Source: Helicobacter suis
GTDB taxonomy: Bacteria; Campylobacterota; Campylobacteria; Campylobacterales; Helicobacteraceae
DNA length: 64,000 nt
Reading direction: 5' to 3'
NCBI RefSeq assembly: GCF_902196125.1
Contig: NZ_CABIKG010000005.1
Location: 36,801 to 100,800, forward strand
The notes under the pieces were generated by a model. The model saw only the letters and a list, made by a program, of their open reading frames with translations, ran no database searches and was not told the DNA's origin. Position 1 is the first letter of the stretch; the number at the start of each line of letters is the position of its first letter. The translations under genes were made by a program, and so were the position numbers. Shown one piece after another: positions 18,852 to 28,236 of the stretch.

Positions 18852-20249
18852 GTGCCCTTGACTCTTGCGCTTAAATACCGCCCTAAGCATTTTAAGGATT
18901 TAATCGGACAAGAAAGTGTTTCTCACACTTTAAGCCTAGCTCTTGATCACGCGCGCTTAGCCCATGCTTATTTATTTAGCGGTTTGCGCGGGAGTGGTAA
19001 AACCAGTACAGCACGCATTTTTGCGCGGGCTTTGCAATGTGAAAAGGGACCTAGTAGCATGCCTTGTGATAGCTGTTTAAATTGCTTAGATGCTCTTAAA
19101 GATCGCCATTTAGATATTATAGAAATAGATGGCGCGTCTAACCGGCGCATTGAAGATGTACGCAATATTATTGAACAAACCAAGTATAAGCCTAGTTTGG
19201 GTCGTTTTAAGATTTTTATGATTGATGAAGCCCATATGCTTACTAAAGAGGCATTTAATGCGCTATTAAAAACCTTAGAAGAACCCCCCGCCCATGTCAA
19301 ATTTATTTTAGCCACCACCGATCCGCATAAATTACCCGCCACTATTTTAAGCCGTACCCAACATTTTCATTTCAAAAAAATTGCCCCTAAAGCCATTGTA
19401 CAACGCCTTAAATCTATTTTAGATCAAGAGGGGATCTCTTATGAGCCAGATGCTTTAGAGATTTTGGCTAGAAGTGGGGGGGGGAGTTTACGAGACACTT
19501 TAACATTAAGCGATCAGGCCATTAGTTATACCAACCAGCATATTAGTACGCAGGGTGTAAGCCAAATGCTTGGCATGGTAGATACACAGATTTTAGAGGA
19601 TTTTTTTAAGGCTATAGTGGAGTGTAAAGAAGATATTGTAAAAGACATGTTAAAAGCGTTAGAAGAGTATGAAATTTCTATGGTCTTAGAAGAAATGGGG
19701 GTTTTTTTAAAAGAGGCGGTTTTGCAGGGTCGTTTTTCTTTAAAATTATCCGGCCTCTTTATTGAGATTTTAGCTAAGGCTAGAGAGCTTTTATACTGGG
19801 GAGCAGATGGCGGATTTGTACTAGCACTTAGCGCCCTTAAAATGCAATCTAGTATGCAAGAGATCAACATATCTTTAACAACACCACCCCCCCAACCTAG
19901 CCCACAAGAATTATTTGTACAACTCACTAAACAACTCTACCAAGATAACCAAGAACTAGGTAAAGTCTTTGAGCAATTTATTACATTCCACTCTTTTTCT
20001 GGGGGCGTTTTAAGGTGGCATTCTAGCGCAGATGAGCCGGCTAAAAAGATTTTTAAGCAACATTACCATAGTTTGATCGAACCATGTATACAAAAATTCT
20101 ATGGTAAAGAAGTTAAAATAGAAGCTATTAAAGTGCAAGCTAAGCCAGAAGCAGAGATTAGCCATGCATTTATGCAAGATCACCAAGACCTCATGAAAGC
20201 CATGCAGGAGAATTTGGGCACTACAGATTGTGAGGTTGAAGATAGTTAA
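18852..20249 (+). CDS. dnaX: DNA polymerase III subunit gamma/tau
   Basis: Clamp-loader AAA+ ATPase. Residues about 1-230: LALKYRPKHFKDLIGQ, Walker A LRGSGKTS, a Zn-binding Cys cluster (CEKGPSSMPCDSCLNC), DEAHMLT and the SRTQHFHF sensor. 465 residues, shorter than the roughly 580 I remember for H. pylori, so the tau-like tail appears reduced. Start: GTG at 18852 sits 1 base after AAAGG, while the TTG at 18858 has a better 7-base spacing. A 9-G run at 19476-19484 encodes Gly-Gly-Gly, a possible frameshift point; none is evident. Confidence 0.92.
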   Translation: MPLTLALKYRPKHFKDLIGQESVSHTLSLALDHARLAHAYLFSGLRGSGKTSTARIFARALQCEKGPSSMPCDSCLNCLDALKDRHLDIIEIDGASNRRIEDVRNIIEQTKYKPSLGRFKIFMIDEAHMLTKEAFNALLKTLEEPPAHVKFILATTDPHKLPATILSRTQHFHFKKIAPKAIVQRLKSILDQEGISYEPDALEILARSGGGSLRDTLTLSDQAISYTNQHISTQGVSQMLGMVDTQILEDFFKAIVECKEDIVKDMLKALEEYEISMVLEEMGVFLKEAVLQGRFSLKLSGLFIEILAKARELLYWGADGGFVLALSALKMQSSMQEINISLTTPPPQPSPQELFVQLTKQLYQDNQELGKVFEQFITFHSFSGGVLRWHSSADEPAKKIFKQHYHSLIEPCIQKFYGKEVKIEAIKVQAKPEAEISHAFMQDHQDLMKAMQENLGTTDCEVEDS

Positions 20250-20671
20250 TGTTAGACATGCAGGCTAATTTAGATCAAATCAATCAGGTTGTACTAGCTT
20301 TAGGGGAGTACACCCAATCTCTTCCCTGTATTTTTTTATTACAAGGCGATCTAGCCAGTGGCAAGACGACTTTAATCCAGCATTATTGCAAAGCCTTAAA
20401 CGCCCCTCTAGCCACTTCGCCTACTTTTACTCTTTTACATGTCTATCAATCCCCCACTCTTTGTATCTACCATTATGATTTTTACCTTAAAAAAGTAGAG
20501 GAATTATTCACTCTAGGCATTTTAGAAAATTTAGAATTACCCGGAGTGCATTTTATTGAGTGGGGAGGGGAGGCTCTATATTCTTTATTGCACTCTTTTG
20601 GATTTGATCCTTTTATTTTGAGTTTAAAGCGTACACAACACACATGCCATTATAAGTTAAGACATGGATAA
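20249..20671 (+). CDS. tsaE: tRNA threonylcarbamoyladenosine biosynthesis ATPase TsaE
   Basis: Partner of TsaB/TsaD in t6A37 modification of tRNA. 140 residues with P-loop [12 protein letters not shown] (about 32-43), [10 protein letters not shown] and [12 protein letters not shown], the family core. Order dnaX-tsaE-lptB-rpoN is that of HP0717-HP0714. Start overlaps the dnaX stop (TAATG); overlaps lptB by 8 bases. Confidence 0.9.
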   Translation: MLDMQANLDQINQVVLALGEYTQSLPCIFLLQGDLASGKTTLIQHYCKALNAPLATSPTFTLLHVYQSPTLCIYHYDFYLKKVEELFTLGILENLELPGVHFIEWGGEALYSLLHSFGFDPFILSLKRTQHTCHYKLRHG

Positions 20672-21386
20672 ATTAAGAGCGGAAAATCTAAGCAAACAAA
20701 TTAAGAAAACAAAGATCGTCTTTGATGTTTCTTTAGAAGTAGAAAGCGGGCAGGTGGTGGGTTTATTAGGCCCCAATGGTGCGGGTAAAACCACAACCTT
20801 TTATATGATTTGTGGTTTGTTACAGCCAAGCGGAGGCAAGGTGTATTTAAACGATCAAGACCTTTCAAATTACCCTTTGCATCAGCGATCTAACATGGGC
20901 ATAGGCTATTTGCCCCAAGAGTCTAGTATTTTTAAAGATTTAAGCGTACAAGATAATTTAATGCTAGCAGCCCAAACCACCTTTAAAACCTCTAAAGAGG
21001 CTTCTTCTAAGATTGAGGAAATGTTAGAGGCCTTTAATATTCAAGGGATTAAAGATCGAAGGGGCATGTCTTTAAGCGGAGGGGAGCGGCGGCGGGTAGA
21101 AATTGCTAGGGCGTTGATTAAAAACCCCAAATTTATTTTACTAGATGAGCCTTTTGCGGGGGTTGATCCCATTGCTGTACTAGATATTCAAAAGATCATT
21201 GAGCATTTAGTGGAGAGAAAAATAGGGGTACTCATCACCGATCACAATGTACGCGAAACTTTAAGCGTGTGCCACCGCGCGTATGTGATTAAAAGCGGTA
21301 CTTTGCTAGCTAGTGGCAATAGCGCCCAGATTTATGAAAATGCCTTAGTGCGTAAATATTATTTAGGCGAGCATTTTAAGGCTTAA
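20664..21386 (+). CDS. lptB: LPS export ABC transporter ATP-binding protein LptB
   Basis: Cytoplasmic ATPase that powers LPS movement to the outer membrane with LptF/G/C. 240 residues: Walker [10 protein letters not shown] (about 35-43), Q-loop YLPQESSIF, signature LSGGERRR, Walker [14 protein letters not shown]. The short GVD-P tail and lack of membrane segments fit LptB rather than an amino-acid importer; position before rpoN is conserved in many proteobacteria. Confidence 0.93.
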   Translation: MDKLRAENLSKQIKKTKIVFDVSLEVESGQVVGLLGPNGAGKTTTFYMICGLLQPSGGKVYLNDQDLSNYPLHQRSNMGIGYLPQESSIFKDLSVQDNLMLAAQTTFKTSKEASSKIEEMLEAFNIQGIKDRRGMSLSGGERRRVEIARALIKNPKFILLDEPFAGVDPIAVLDIQKIIEHLVERKIGVLITDHNVRETLSVCHRAYVIKSGTLLASGNSAQIYENALVRKYYLGEHFKA

Positions 21387-21387
21387 G

Positions 21388-22656
21388 ATGGGCTCTTTAC
21401 GCGCCAGACCTTCGCCTAAAAATAAACTTTCTGCAACTCTTAAAAGCTGGTTACCCATTTTACAAAGCGATCCCTTAGAGCTTGAGCAAACTTTGCAAAC
21501 CTGTGCTAAGGATAATCCCTTTGTACATGTGCAAAGCGGTTTACAGGAGGATTTTAGCGCGTTTAAATCTAAAGCGCGCCGCTCTTATTCTTTAAAAAAT
21601 GCTTTGGGCACTAAAATAGAGATGTTAAGCACCTACTCTAAAACCCTGTATGAAAGCTTGCATGAACAAATTCTCCCCCCTCTCTTCCCAACACCTCTAT
21701 CAGTACAAATTGCTAATGACATTATAGATAATCTAAATAGCGAGGGGTATTTTGAGGGCAATAGCACATTACAAGCCACCCATTTAGGGGTGAGTACCCA
21801 AACCTATGAAAGTGTGCGCCAACGATTTGCTTATTTAGACCCCCCGGGTATTGGCGCGTGCAATGTACAGGAGAGTTTTTTATTCCAGCTAGATCACCAC
21901 GATGAACTAGACGCCTCTATTTATGATCTTTGTGTCAAAATTATCCACAACCTAGAAGATCATAAAAATTTTAGCCACTTATCCCATTATACAAAGGCTA
22001 TGCAAATCATCACTTCTTTTAAAAACCCTCCCGCCCTAGATTTTAAAGAAAATCTACCCCCAGTTATTCCGGATATTTTAGTGCTTGAACAAGAGGGGGG
22101 CATTTATGTACAACTTAATGATAGTTATTATCCAAAGGTGCTGATAGAGGAAAAACATATCCGGGAAAACCATGCCTATTTGCGTGAAAAACTTAAAGAA
22201 GCTAGGGATTTAGTAGATGCTTTGCAAATGCGCCGGCAAACTATCCAAAAAATTGGCTTAATGTTAGTGGAGTATCAATACGATTTTTTTAAAGGGAAGG
22301 CCATTAAACCTATGCGTTTGGTAGATATTGCTAATGAATTTGGCTATTCAGCTAGCACGATCTCTAGGGCAATTTCTAATAAGTATCTAGCATGCTCGCG
22401 GGGAGTTTTCCCGATTAAAAGCTTTTTTACCACCGCCTTAGAGGGGGATATTTCTAATGCCTCTATTAAAGAATTTCTTTTAGAACTGATTAAAAATGAA
22501 GATCACCAACAACCCATGAGCGATTTACAAATCTTAAAACTAGTAGAACAAAAATTTAGGCTAAAAATGGTTCGCCGCACCATTACAAAGTACCGCAAAC
22601 TTTTAAACATCGCTAGCTCTTCAGAACGCAAAAAGCTTTATCGTTTATCTCTTTAA
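21388..22656 (+). CDS. rpoN: RNA polymerase sigma-54 factor
   Basis: Directs class 2 flagellar gene transcription in Helicobacter, activated by FlgR with FlgS (flgS is at 52.1 kb). 422 residues: N-terminal activator-binding region with SATLKSWLPILQSDPLEL, central core-binding domain, helix-turn-helix GYSASTISRAI, and RpoN box VRRTITKYRK near the C-terminus. The Gln-rich region I is partly degenerate, as in HP0714. Starts one base after lptB. Confidence 0.95.
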   Translation: MGSLRARPSPKNKLSATLKSWLPILQSDPLELEQTLQTCAKDNPFVHVQSGLQEDFSAFKSKARRSYSLKNALGTKIEMLSTYSKTLYESLHEQILPPLFPTPLSVQIANDIIDNLNSEGYFEGNSTLQATHLGVSTQTYESVRQRFAYLDPPGIGACNVQESFLFQLDHHDELDASIYDLCVKIIHNLEDHKNFSHLSHYTKAMQIITSFKNPPALDFKENLPPVIPDILVLEQEGGIYVQLNDSYYPKVLIEEKHIRENHAYLREKLKEARDLVDALQMRRQTIQKIGLMLVEYQYDFFKGKAIKPMRLVDIANEFGYSASTISRAISNKYLACSRGVFPIKSFFTTALEGDISNASIKEFLLELIKNEDHQQPMSDLQILKLVEQKFRLKMVRRTITKYRKLLNIASSSERKKLYRLSL

Positions 22657-22729
22657 CTTTAGTAGCAATCTAGCTTTAGCGGTGAATAGGGAGTATTAAG
22701 TTGTGCTTTTAAAAATTAATGTCTTTAGT

Positions 22730-23797
22730 TTAGGTACTTTGTTGCTTTTTGCGCATCTGTTCAATATGGGCAACTTGGGCAAAGACAATTGCCACCGCTT
22801 CAAACAACACCTTAGGAATCACCTCATCTACATCTACCTCTTTATAAAGTTCACGGGCTAATTGGGGATTTTCTATAATTTCTACCCCATGTTCTCTAGC
22901 AATGCCTTTAATACGGATAGCTAAGTGATCAATGCCCTTAGCCACCACCACCGGAGCCGGATCTTTTTCCTCAAAGCGCAGGGCAATAGCATAGTGGGTA
23001 GGATTAGTTACCACAACATTAGCACTAGGAATAGCTGCCATCATCTTACTCATGGAGTTTTTAAGCATGAGCTGTTTGATCTTAGCCTTCATTTCAGGGT
23101 TACCCTCTTGTTGTCTGTATTCATCTTTGATCTCTTGCTTACTCATCTTTAAGGACTGGATATATTGCCTGCGTTTGAGTAAAAAATCTAATAAAGAGGT
23201 GATTAAAAATAAAAATAACAAACTAGCGATGAGTTCTAAAGCCTTTCCCCTAAACCACAGCGCTTGATCTTTAAAGTTAAACCGCGCCACTCCGCCTAAC
23301 TCATCTATAAATGAATACACCAGCACAAAACCTAAAACAAAGGCAATACAAACCTTAGCCGTGATGAGTAGCCCCTCTAAAAGCCGTTTGAAACTAAAGA
23401 GATTTTTAAAGCCATGAATGGGATTAATTTTCATCAATTTAGGCGCAACGGCCTTAGGGCTAAATAAAAAGCCAAATTGCAACACATTAGATAAAAACGC
23501 CACTAAAGCTAGCAAACAAAGAATGGGTAATAAAATCCATAAAATATCTTTGAGTAATTGCAGCGCAAGAACATGCAAATTATGGGGCGTGAAATCTAGG
23601 GCTATATAACGCAAAGACTGCCTAAACATGCTTTCAAAGCCATCTAACCAAAATTTAAAAAGAGCAAAAACCCCCCCAAAGCCAGCTAATAATCCTAAAA
23701 ACCCTAAAACCTCAATACTTTTAGCAACATTGCCCTCCTCGCGGGCTTTTTCTATCTTTTTAGCTGAAGGGAGTTCGGTTTTTTCCTCATCTGTCAT
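22730..23797 (-). CDS. flhB: Flagellar type III export protein FlhB
   Basis: Inner-membrane export-gate component that switches substrate from rod/hook to filament after self-cleavage. 355 residues: N-terminal TDEEKTELPSAKKIEKAREEG, four membrane segments within about 28-215, then a cytoplasmic domain with the autocleavage motif NPTHYAIA. Convergent with rpoN across a 73-base gap in which I see no terminator. mobA overlaps its 5' end by 11 bases, as in HP0770-HP0769. Confidence 0.95.
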   Translation of the reverse strand: MTDEEKTELPSAKKIEKAREEGNVAKSIEVLGFLGLLAGFGGVFALFKFWLDGFESMFRQSLRYIALDFTPHNLHVLALQLLKDILWILLPILCLLALVAFLSNVLQFGFLFSPKAVAPKLMKINPIHGFKNLFSFKRLLEGLLITAKVCIAFVLGFVLVYSFIDELGGVARFNFKDQALWFRGKALELIASLLFLFLITSLLDFLLKRRQYIQSLKMSKQEIKDEYRQQEGNPEMKAKIKQLMLKNSMSKMMAAIPSANVVVTNPTHYAIALRFEEKDPAPVVVAKGIDHLAIRIKGIAREHGVEIIENPQLARELYKEVDVDEVIPKVLFEAVAIVFAQVAHIEQMRKKQQST

Positions 23798-24368
23798 GGC
23801 TATCCTTTACATGCGCTAGGGCGTTTTGGTAATCTGTATAAGTGTTGCAGTTACTAAACTCTAAACTCTCTTCTACCTCTAGGGCTAAACCCTGTGTGAG
23901 GATTTGGTACATGGGCGTATTAATCTGTAAGTGTTGTAAAACCTCTAACATGCTAGGTTGCCAACACCCGATTAAATAAAATGTCCGTGCACTTTTAGCA
24001 TAGATCACACTTGCTTTATTAGCATTATTACAGAGTTTTAAAATAGTTTCTTCTTTAACAAGGGGCATATCTACTGGGAGAATAAAAATACTTTGCTTAA
24101 GCATTTTAAGAGCGCTATAAACCCCAAGTAAAGGGCTGAAAAGATCGATTCTTTCATCTAAAATATAATTGGCTTGGAGTGCGTAGGGTTTTTTAGCGCT
24201 GATATAAACTTGATTAAAAAGATGCGCCATTTTGGCATGTTGGTAGGCTAAAAGACTAGGATAAGTGCCAAAGGGAAGCAAAGCCTTATCTTGTTGTTTT
24301 CCTTGAACTTGCATGCGCGCGCTTTTGCCTCCGGTTAAAATCACACAAGCAATCTCTATTTTTTCCAT
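23787..24368 (-). CDS. mobA: Molybdenum cofactor guanylyltransferase
   Basis: Attaches GMP to molybdopterin. 193 residues; nucleotide-binding VILTGGKSARMQVQGKQQDKA has the LxGGxSxRM and later Lys of the family, and LPVDMPLV holds the metal-binding Asp. ATG overlaps the stop of the methyltransferase (TAATG), so the three minus-strand genes read as one unit. moaA lies on the other side of the inserted restriction-modification locus. Confidence 0.9.
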   Translation of the reverse strand: MEKIEIACVILTGGKSARMQVQGKQQDKALLPFGTYPSLLAYQHAKMAHLFNQVYISAKKPYALQANYILDERIDLFSPLLGVYSALKMLKQSIFILPVDMPLVKEETILKLCNNANKASVIYAKSARTFYLIGCWQPSMLEVLQHLQINTPMYQILTQGLALEVEESLEFSNCNTYTDYQNALAHVKDSHDR

Positions 24369-25180
24369 TAATCTATTATCCCTATTTTTTGTGCATATTT
24401 TTTAAATTCGCTAAAACGCGTATCTAAATCCTCTTTGCGCCGGATAGAAAGATCAATAAAAGCCTTTTCTTGCTCCATACCCACAAAAGATCGCCCCAAA
24501 AGATTAGCCGCAATGCCTGTACTGCTCGATCCACTAAAAGGATCGCCAATGAGACTTTCCTTGTTGCTAGCCATTAAAAGCAGGCGCAAAAGCAGATTTA
24601 AGGGTTTTTGGGTTGGGTGCTTGCCACATTTCTTTTCAAAAGATGCAATGGAGGGCAAAGTCCACACATCGCGCATTTGTTTACCTTGATTTAACGCTTT
24701 CATGCGCTCATAGTTAAAGATATGAGCATGTTTAGGGCTTTTTCTAGCCCATAAAATCTGCTCACTAGCATGCACTAGAGTACGGCAAGAAAAATTAGGT
24801 GGGGGATTGCTTTTATGCCAAGTGATTGTATTTAAGAGTTTAAAACCTAGAGTTTGCAAGGCTAGTCCTAAAGAAAAGAGATTATGCTGGGTAGCGCTAA
24901 TTAAAATAGAGCCACTGGGTTTAAGCGCGTGCTTGGCTAGATTAAGCCATTCTAAATTAAACGCATGGATTTGATCAATTCCCTCTAGTTGATCCCAACT
25001 GCCTTTATTCACACTCACAATTTGACCGCTTTCAATGGTAAGGCCATTATTAGAGAGAAAATAGGGCGGATCGGCAAAGATCAAATCAAAGCACTCTTGC
25101 ATATGTACTAAAATTTCTTTGCAATCGTTATGGTAGAGAGTGAATTTAAAATCCTTACTTACAAAAATGGGTTTAGGCAT
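24368..25180 (-). CDS. DNA adenine methyltransferase, DpnA-like (GATC type inferred)
   Basis: Type II N6-adenine methyltransferase. 270 residues in beta-class order: catalytic FADPPYFLSN near residue 35, a target-recognition middle part (SVNKGSWDQL, ITWHKSNPPPNFSCR), HPTQKP, then AdoMet-binding DPFSGSSSTG near residue 218. The middle part resembles M2.DpnII (DpnA), which methylates GATC. Directly upstream is the remnant of a DpnII-like nuclease whose stop would overlap this ATG. So it is an orphan methylase of a dead R-M system, inserted between mobA and moaA. Specificity is inferred from family likeness. Confidence 0.85.
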   Translation of the reverse strand: MPKPIFVSKDFKFTLYHNDCKEILVHMQECFDLIFADPPYFLSNNGLTIESGQIVSVNKGSWDQLEGIDQIHAFNLEWLNLAKHALKPSGSILISATQHNLFSLGLALQTLGFKLLNTITWHKSNPPPNFSCRTLVHASEQILWARKSPKHAHIFNYERMKALNQGKQMRDVWTLPSIASFEKKCGKHPTQKPLNLLLRLLLMASNKESLIGDPFSGSSSTGIAANLLGRSFVGMEQEKAFIDLSIRRKEDLDTRFSEFKKYAQKIGIID

Positions 25181-25812
25181 GGCTTAATTCACCTATTAAG
25201 TTATCTAACTGATTTAAATTATAAATACAAACACTCCTATAGGCTTCCTCAAGTTTATTTTTAGCATTAAGCCACCCTTGAACAGAAACAAACTTTTTGA
25301 TGTCTCTTTATACTCACTTGTGTTTTAAAATTTAGCCCCGCTTGTTTGGAGGCTGTTCTAAATGTGCCTCCATTAATAAGCCACTGCGGTTTTTACGCGC
25401 CTATCTAATCCTACTTCAACACCTAAAATAAAATCCTCTAATTTGTGGATACGCCCCGAACTTAAAATATCTAAAAGTCCACTTTCTTTTAAAAAGGCAC
25501 AAACCCCCGTAGCACTATCTAAATAACTTTGTAGTGGTACTTCCTGGGGTTTAAAACGATCTCTAAAAGGTCTCTAATGGCTAAAAGTAATGGCAAGATT
25601 TGGAAGGCTTGGGGGTGTTGATCAAATAGTGGGGCGATTTTTTTCAGTAGGTCTTGCGGGCTTACCCCTAGCAAAGAGTTTAAATGTTTACAAGCAAGAC
25701 AAAAGCCATCCCTGTGCGCTACACATTTACCCCAATCCACAAAGAAATCTAGCGTGCGGTTGGTTTTTCTTAGAGTTTTTATAAAATCATCAAAGGGTAA
25801 ATTATTTTCCAT
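25173..25812 (-). pseudogene. DpnII-family type II restriction endonuclease, decayed
   Basis: The first 97 codons (25812-25519) are open and read like the DpnII N-terminus (FDDFIKTL, FFVDWGKC, LPLLLAIRD). After a frameshift near 25550 the next frame gives SGLLDILSSGRIHKLEDF and LGVEVGLD to a stop at 25375-25373. A third frame continues KNRSGLLMEAHLEQ to another stop. The catalytic centre (KxFDFV to EVNFY in DpnII) is missing. The tail AKNKLEEAYRSVCIYNLNQL then reappears and would end inside the methyltransferase start at 25173. Several frameshifts plus an internal deletion: no active nuclease can be made. Confidence 0.8.
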
Positions 25813-25909
25813 ATTTTTAGCCTAACATGTTAGATTGGTACCCTCTTAAATGGTTTCAGGGCAAATTGGGAGTGGTTTTGCTATTTTATCAAAAAATTGG
25901 AGGTGCTTT

Positions 25910-26878
25910 ATGTTAGTAGATACCTTTGCGCGCCAAATAGATTATCTGCGGGTATCTGTTACAAAGCAGTGTAATTTTAGATGCCAATATTGTATGCCCA
26001 CCACGCCTATGGATTTTTTTGATCGAGAAGAATTATTGCCACTAGATAAGATGTTAGAATTTCTCAAAGTAGCCATTGATGAGGGCATTAGAAAAATCCG
26101 CATTACCGGGGGCGAGCCTTTAATCCGCAAGGATTTAGCCCCCTTTATTGCAAAAATCCATGCCTATAACCCGCAAGTCTCTTTAGGGCTTACTACAAAT
26201 GGTTTTTTACTCAAAGCACAAGCCCACCACCTTAAAGAGGCCGGTTTAGAGCGCGTGAATATTTCCTTAGATTCTCTTAAAGCTCAAAGGGTGGCTAAAA
26301 TCTCTCAAAAAGATGGGTTAAAGGCTGTTTTAGAGGGCATTGATGCGGCCTTAAAAGTGGGCTTAGGCTTAAAATTTAACATGGTTGTTTTGCAGGGGAT
26401 TAATGATGATGAAATTATAGAGCTTTTAGAATTTGCTAGATCCAAAAACGCCCAGATTCGCTACATTGAGTTTATGGAAAACACCCATGCCAACCGCCAA
26501 CTTAAAGGTTTGAATGAAACCCAAATTTTACAAGCCATTTGTACAAAATACCCCTCTATTACACTCAAAGAAGAAGGCTTAAGCCCCTCTAAGATTTATG
26601 CTTTAGAAGATGGCTATTGTTTTGGAATCATCGCCCCGCATAATGATAATTTTTGCAAACACTGTAATAAAATCCGCTTGAGTGCTGATGGGATAATTTT
26701 CCCTTGTTTGTATTATCAAGATAGTGTCCAAGCTAAAGAGGCGATCATGCAGGCTAATCCAGAGCAAATGCGCCAAGTATTAAAGCAATCTGTATATAAC
26801 AAGCCTGAGAAAAATTTATGGCAAAGAGGGTTACAAAACCAAGTTTCAGAACGCGCCTTTTATAAAACCGGGGGCTAA
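25910..26878 (+). CDS. moaA: GTP 3',8-cyclase MoaA (radical SAM)
   Basis: First step of molybdopterin synthesis. The ATG at 25910 follows TTGGAGGTG and gives 322 residues starting [18 protein letters not shown] as in H. pylori; the open frame back to 25850 is not the real start. Radical SAM cluster CNFRCQYC (22-29), GGEP motif RITGGEPL, second cluster [18 protein letters not shown], and the C-terminal Gly-Gly tail needed for activation. Confidence 0.95.
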   Translation: MLVDTFARQIDYLRVSVTKQCNFRCQYCMPTTPMDFFDREELLPLDKMLEFLKVAIDEGIRKIRITGGEPLIRKDLAPFIAKIHAYNPQVSLGLTTNGFLLKAQAHHLKEAGLERVNISLDSLKAQRVAKISQKDGLKAVLEGIDAALKVGLGLKFNMVVLQGINDDEIIELLEFARSKNAQIRYIEFMENTHANRQLKGLNETQILQAICTKYPSITLKEEGLSPSKIYALEDGYCFGIIAPHNDNFCKHCNKIRLSADGIIFPCLYYQDSVQAKEAIMQANPEQMRQVLKQSVYNKPEKNLWQRGLQNQVSERAFYKTGG

Positions 26879-26897
26879 CTAAAACACAAGGAAGACA

Positions 26898-27980
26898 ATG
26901 GATTTATTACAACTTGCTTTTAATCAGGCAGATTTAAGCCCTACACAACTTGTTAAACTCTATGACTATGATCTATATTCTCTAGCAGAAGTAGCCCATA
27001 CTATCCGCACACAACTACACCAAGATCAGGTTTATTTTAACACCAACCGCCACATCAACCCTAGCAATATTTGTAAAGATAGCTGTAAATTTTGCGCCTT
27101 TTCAGCTAGCCGTAAAAATCCTAACCCTTATGAGATGAGCCATGAGCAGATTTTAGAACAAATTGATCAGTCTTATAAACGGGGCATTAAAGAAGTACAT
27201 GTAGTGAGTGCGCACAACCCACATTACACTTATGAGTGGTATTTTGATCTGTTTAGAGAAATTAAAGCCCGTTTTGTAGGGCTACATTTAAAAGCCATGA
27301 CCGCAGCTGAGGTGCATTTTTTAAGTACTAAGTTTAATAAGCCCTATGAGCAAGTTTTAGAAAACATGGCAGAGGCAGGGGTGGATTCTATGCCCGGGGG
27401 CGGGGCAGAAATCTTTGATGAGACAGTTAGAAAGCACATTTGTAGCGGTAAGGTGAGTTCTAAGCGTTGGATTGAAATCCACCGTTATTGGCATTCTTTG
27501 GGCAAAATGAGCAATGCAACCATGCTTTTTGGGCATGTAGAAGATAGAATACACCGCCTAGATCACATGCACCGGCTTAAAATGGCACAAAGCGATCTAG
27601 CAAAAGTAAAAGCAAAAGAGGGGGGGTTTAATGCTTTTATCCCATTGCTTTATCAGCGGGATAATAATTTTTTAAAGGTAGAGAAGAGTCCTAGCGCGGT
27701 AGAGATTTTAAAAACTATTGCTATTGCGCGCATTGTTTTATTTAATATCCCCCATATCAAAGCTTATTGGGCAACTTTGGGGCTTAATTTAGCCCTTGTA
27801 GCCCAAGAATTTGGGGCTGATGATTTAGACGGGACCATTGAGGTAGAGATGATTCAATCAGCCGGAGGGGCTAAAAGTAAAAGAGGGATTAATAAAGAGG
27901 ATTTGATTTATCAAATCCAAGATGCGCGTTTTAAACCCGTTGAGAGAGACAGCCTATACAATCCTATCCAAACCTGTTGA
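26898..27980 (+). CDS. mqnE: Aminofutalosine synthase MqnE
   Basis: Radical SAM enzyme of the futalosine route to menaquinone, joining a chorismate-derived enolpyruvyl benzoate to adenosine. 360 residues with cluster motif CKDSCKFCAF (about 57-66) and PGGGAEIFD. Longer GG-rich and C-terminal regions distinguish it from MqnC at 30.7 kb. H. pylori HP0654 holds the same place before bamA. SD AAGGAAG precedes the ATG. The TGA stop coincides with the first bases of an IS200/IS605-like end, so the final residues could be altered. Confidence 0.9.
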   Translation: MDLLQLAFNQADLSPTQLVKLYDYDLYSLAEVAHTIRTQLHQDQVYFNTNRHINPSNICKDSCKFCAFSASRKNPNPYEMSHEQILEQIDQSYKRGIKEVHVVSAHNPHYTYEWYFDLFREIKARFVGLHLKAMTAAEVHFLSTKFNKPYEQVLENMAEAGVDSMPGGGAEIFDETVRKHICSGKVSSKRWIEIHRYWHSLGKMSNATMLFGHVEDRIHRLDHMHRLKMAQSDLAKVKAKEGGFNAFIPLLYQRDNNFLKVEKSPSAVEILKTIAIARIVLFNIPHIKAYWATLGLNLALVAQEFGADDLDGTIEVEMIQSAGGAKSKRGINKEDLIYQIQDARFKPVERDSLYNPIQTC

Positions 27981-28110
27981 CATACTCCCCATAGCTAAAG
28001 CTAGGGAATTCTGGGATCATCAAGGCTTGGTAGCTAGGCGCGGTCTATCAACCTCTACTCCAAGAGTTGATGCCCCAACTCTGTGGTGGACATTATAACA
28101 CAAAAACGCC
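27979..28110 (+). mobile_element. IS200/IS605-like terminal remnant (no transposase)
   Basis: Begins in the mqnE stop codon with TTGACATACTCCCCATAGC. A hairpin CCCCATAGC-TAAA-GCTAGGG follows at about 27989-28008, then GAATTCTGGGAT. A second stem, ATCAACCTCT with AGAGTTGAT, lies at about 28047-28070. Stem-loop ends opening with TTGAC-like bases beside a C-run/G-run hairpin are characteristic of IS200/IS605 elements and their TnpB-associated RNA. No tnpA or tnpB reading frame is present. Identified from memory of such ends. Confidence 0.4.
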
Positions 28111-28168
28111 TTATGGCGCAATTGTGTAAATATTTTTTTATTTTTGTTTACTCAAGGTTATTTTTTGG

Positions 28169-28174
28169 TATAAT
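28169..28174 (+). promoter_or_regulatory. Putative -10 box for bamA
   Basis: Perfect TATAAT in TTTTTTGGTATAATGCG. Transcription would start near 28181, leaving an AAGGG ribosome site at 28203-28207 in the leader. Confidence 0.5.
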
Positions 28175-28236
28175 GCGCTCACTACAAGCAAAAATAATAC
28201 TTAAGGGTTTACATCAAAAAGTTTTTCACGGTTATT

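Noticed and set aside
22657..22729. Search for a terminator between convergent rpoN and flhB
   Set aside because: No stable hairpin with a T-run found by eye.
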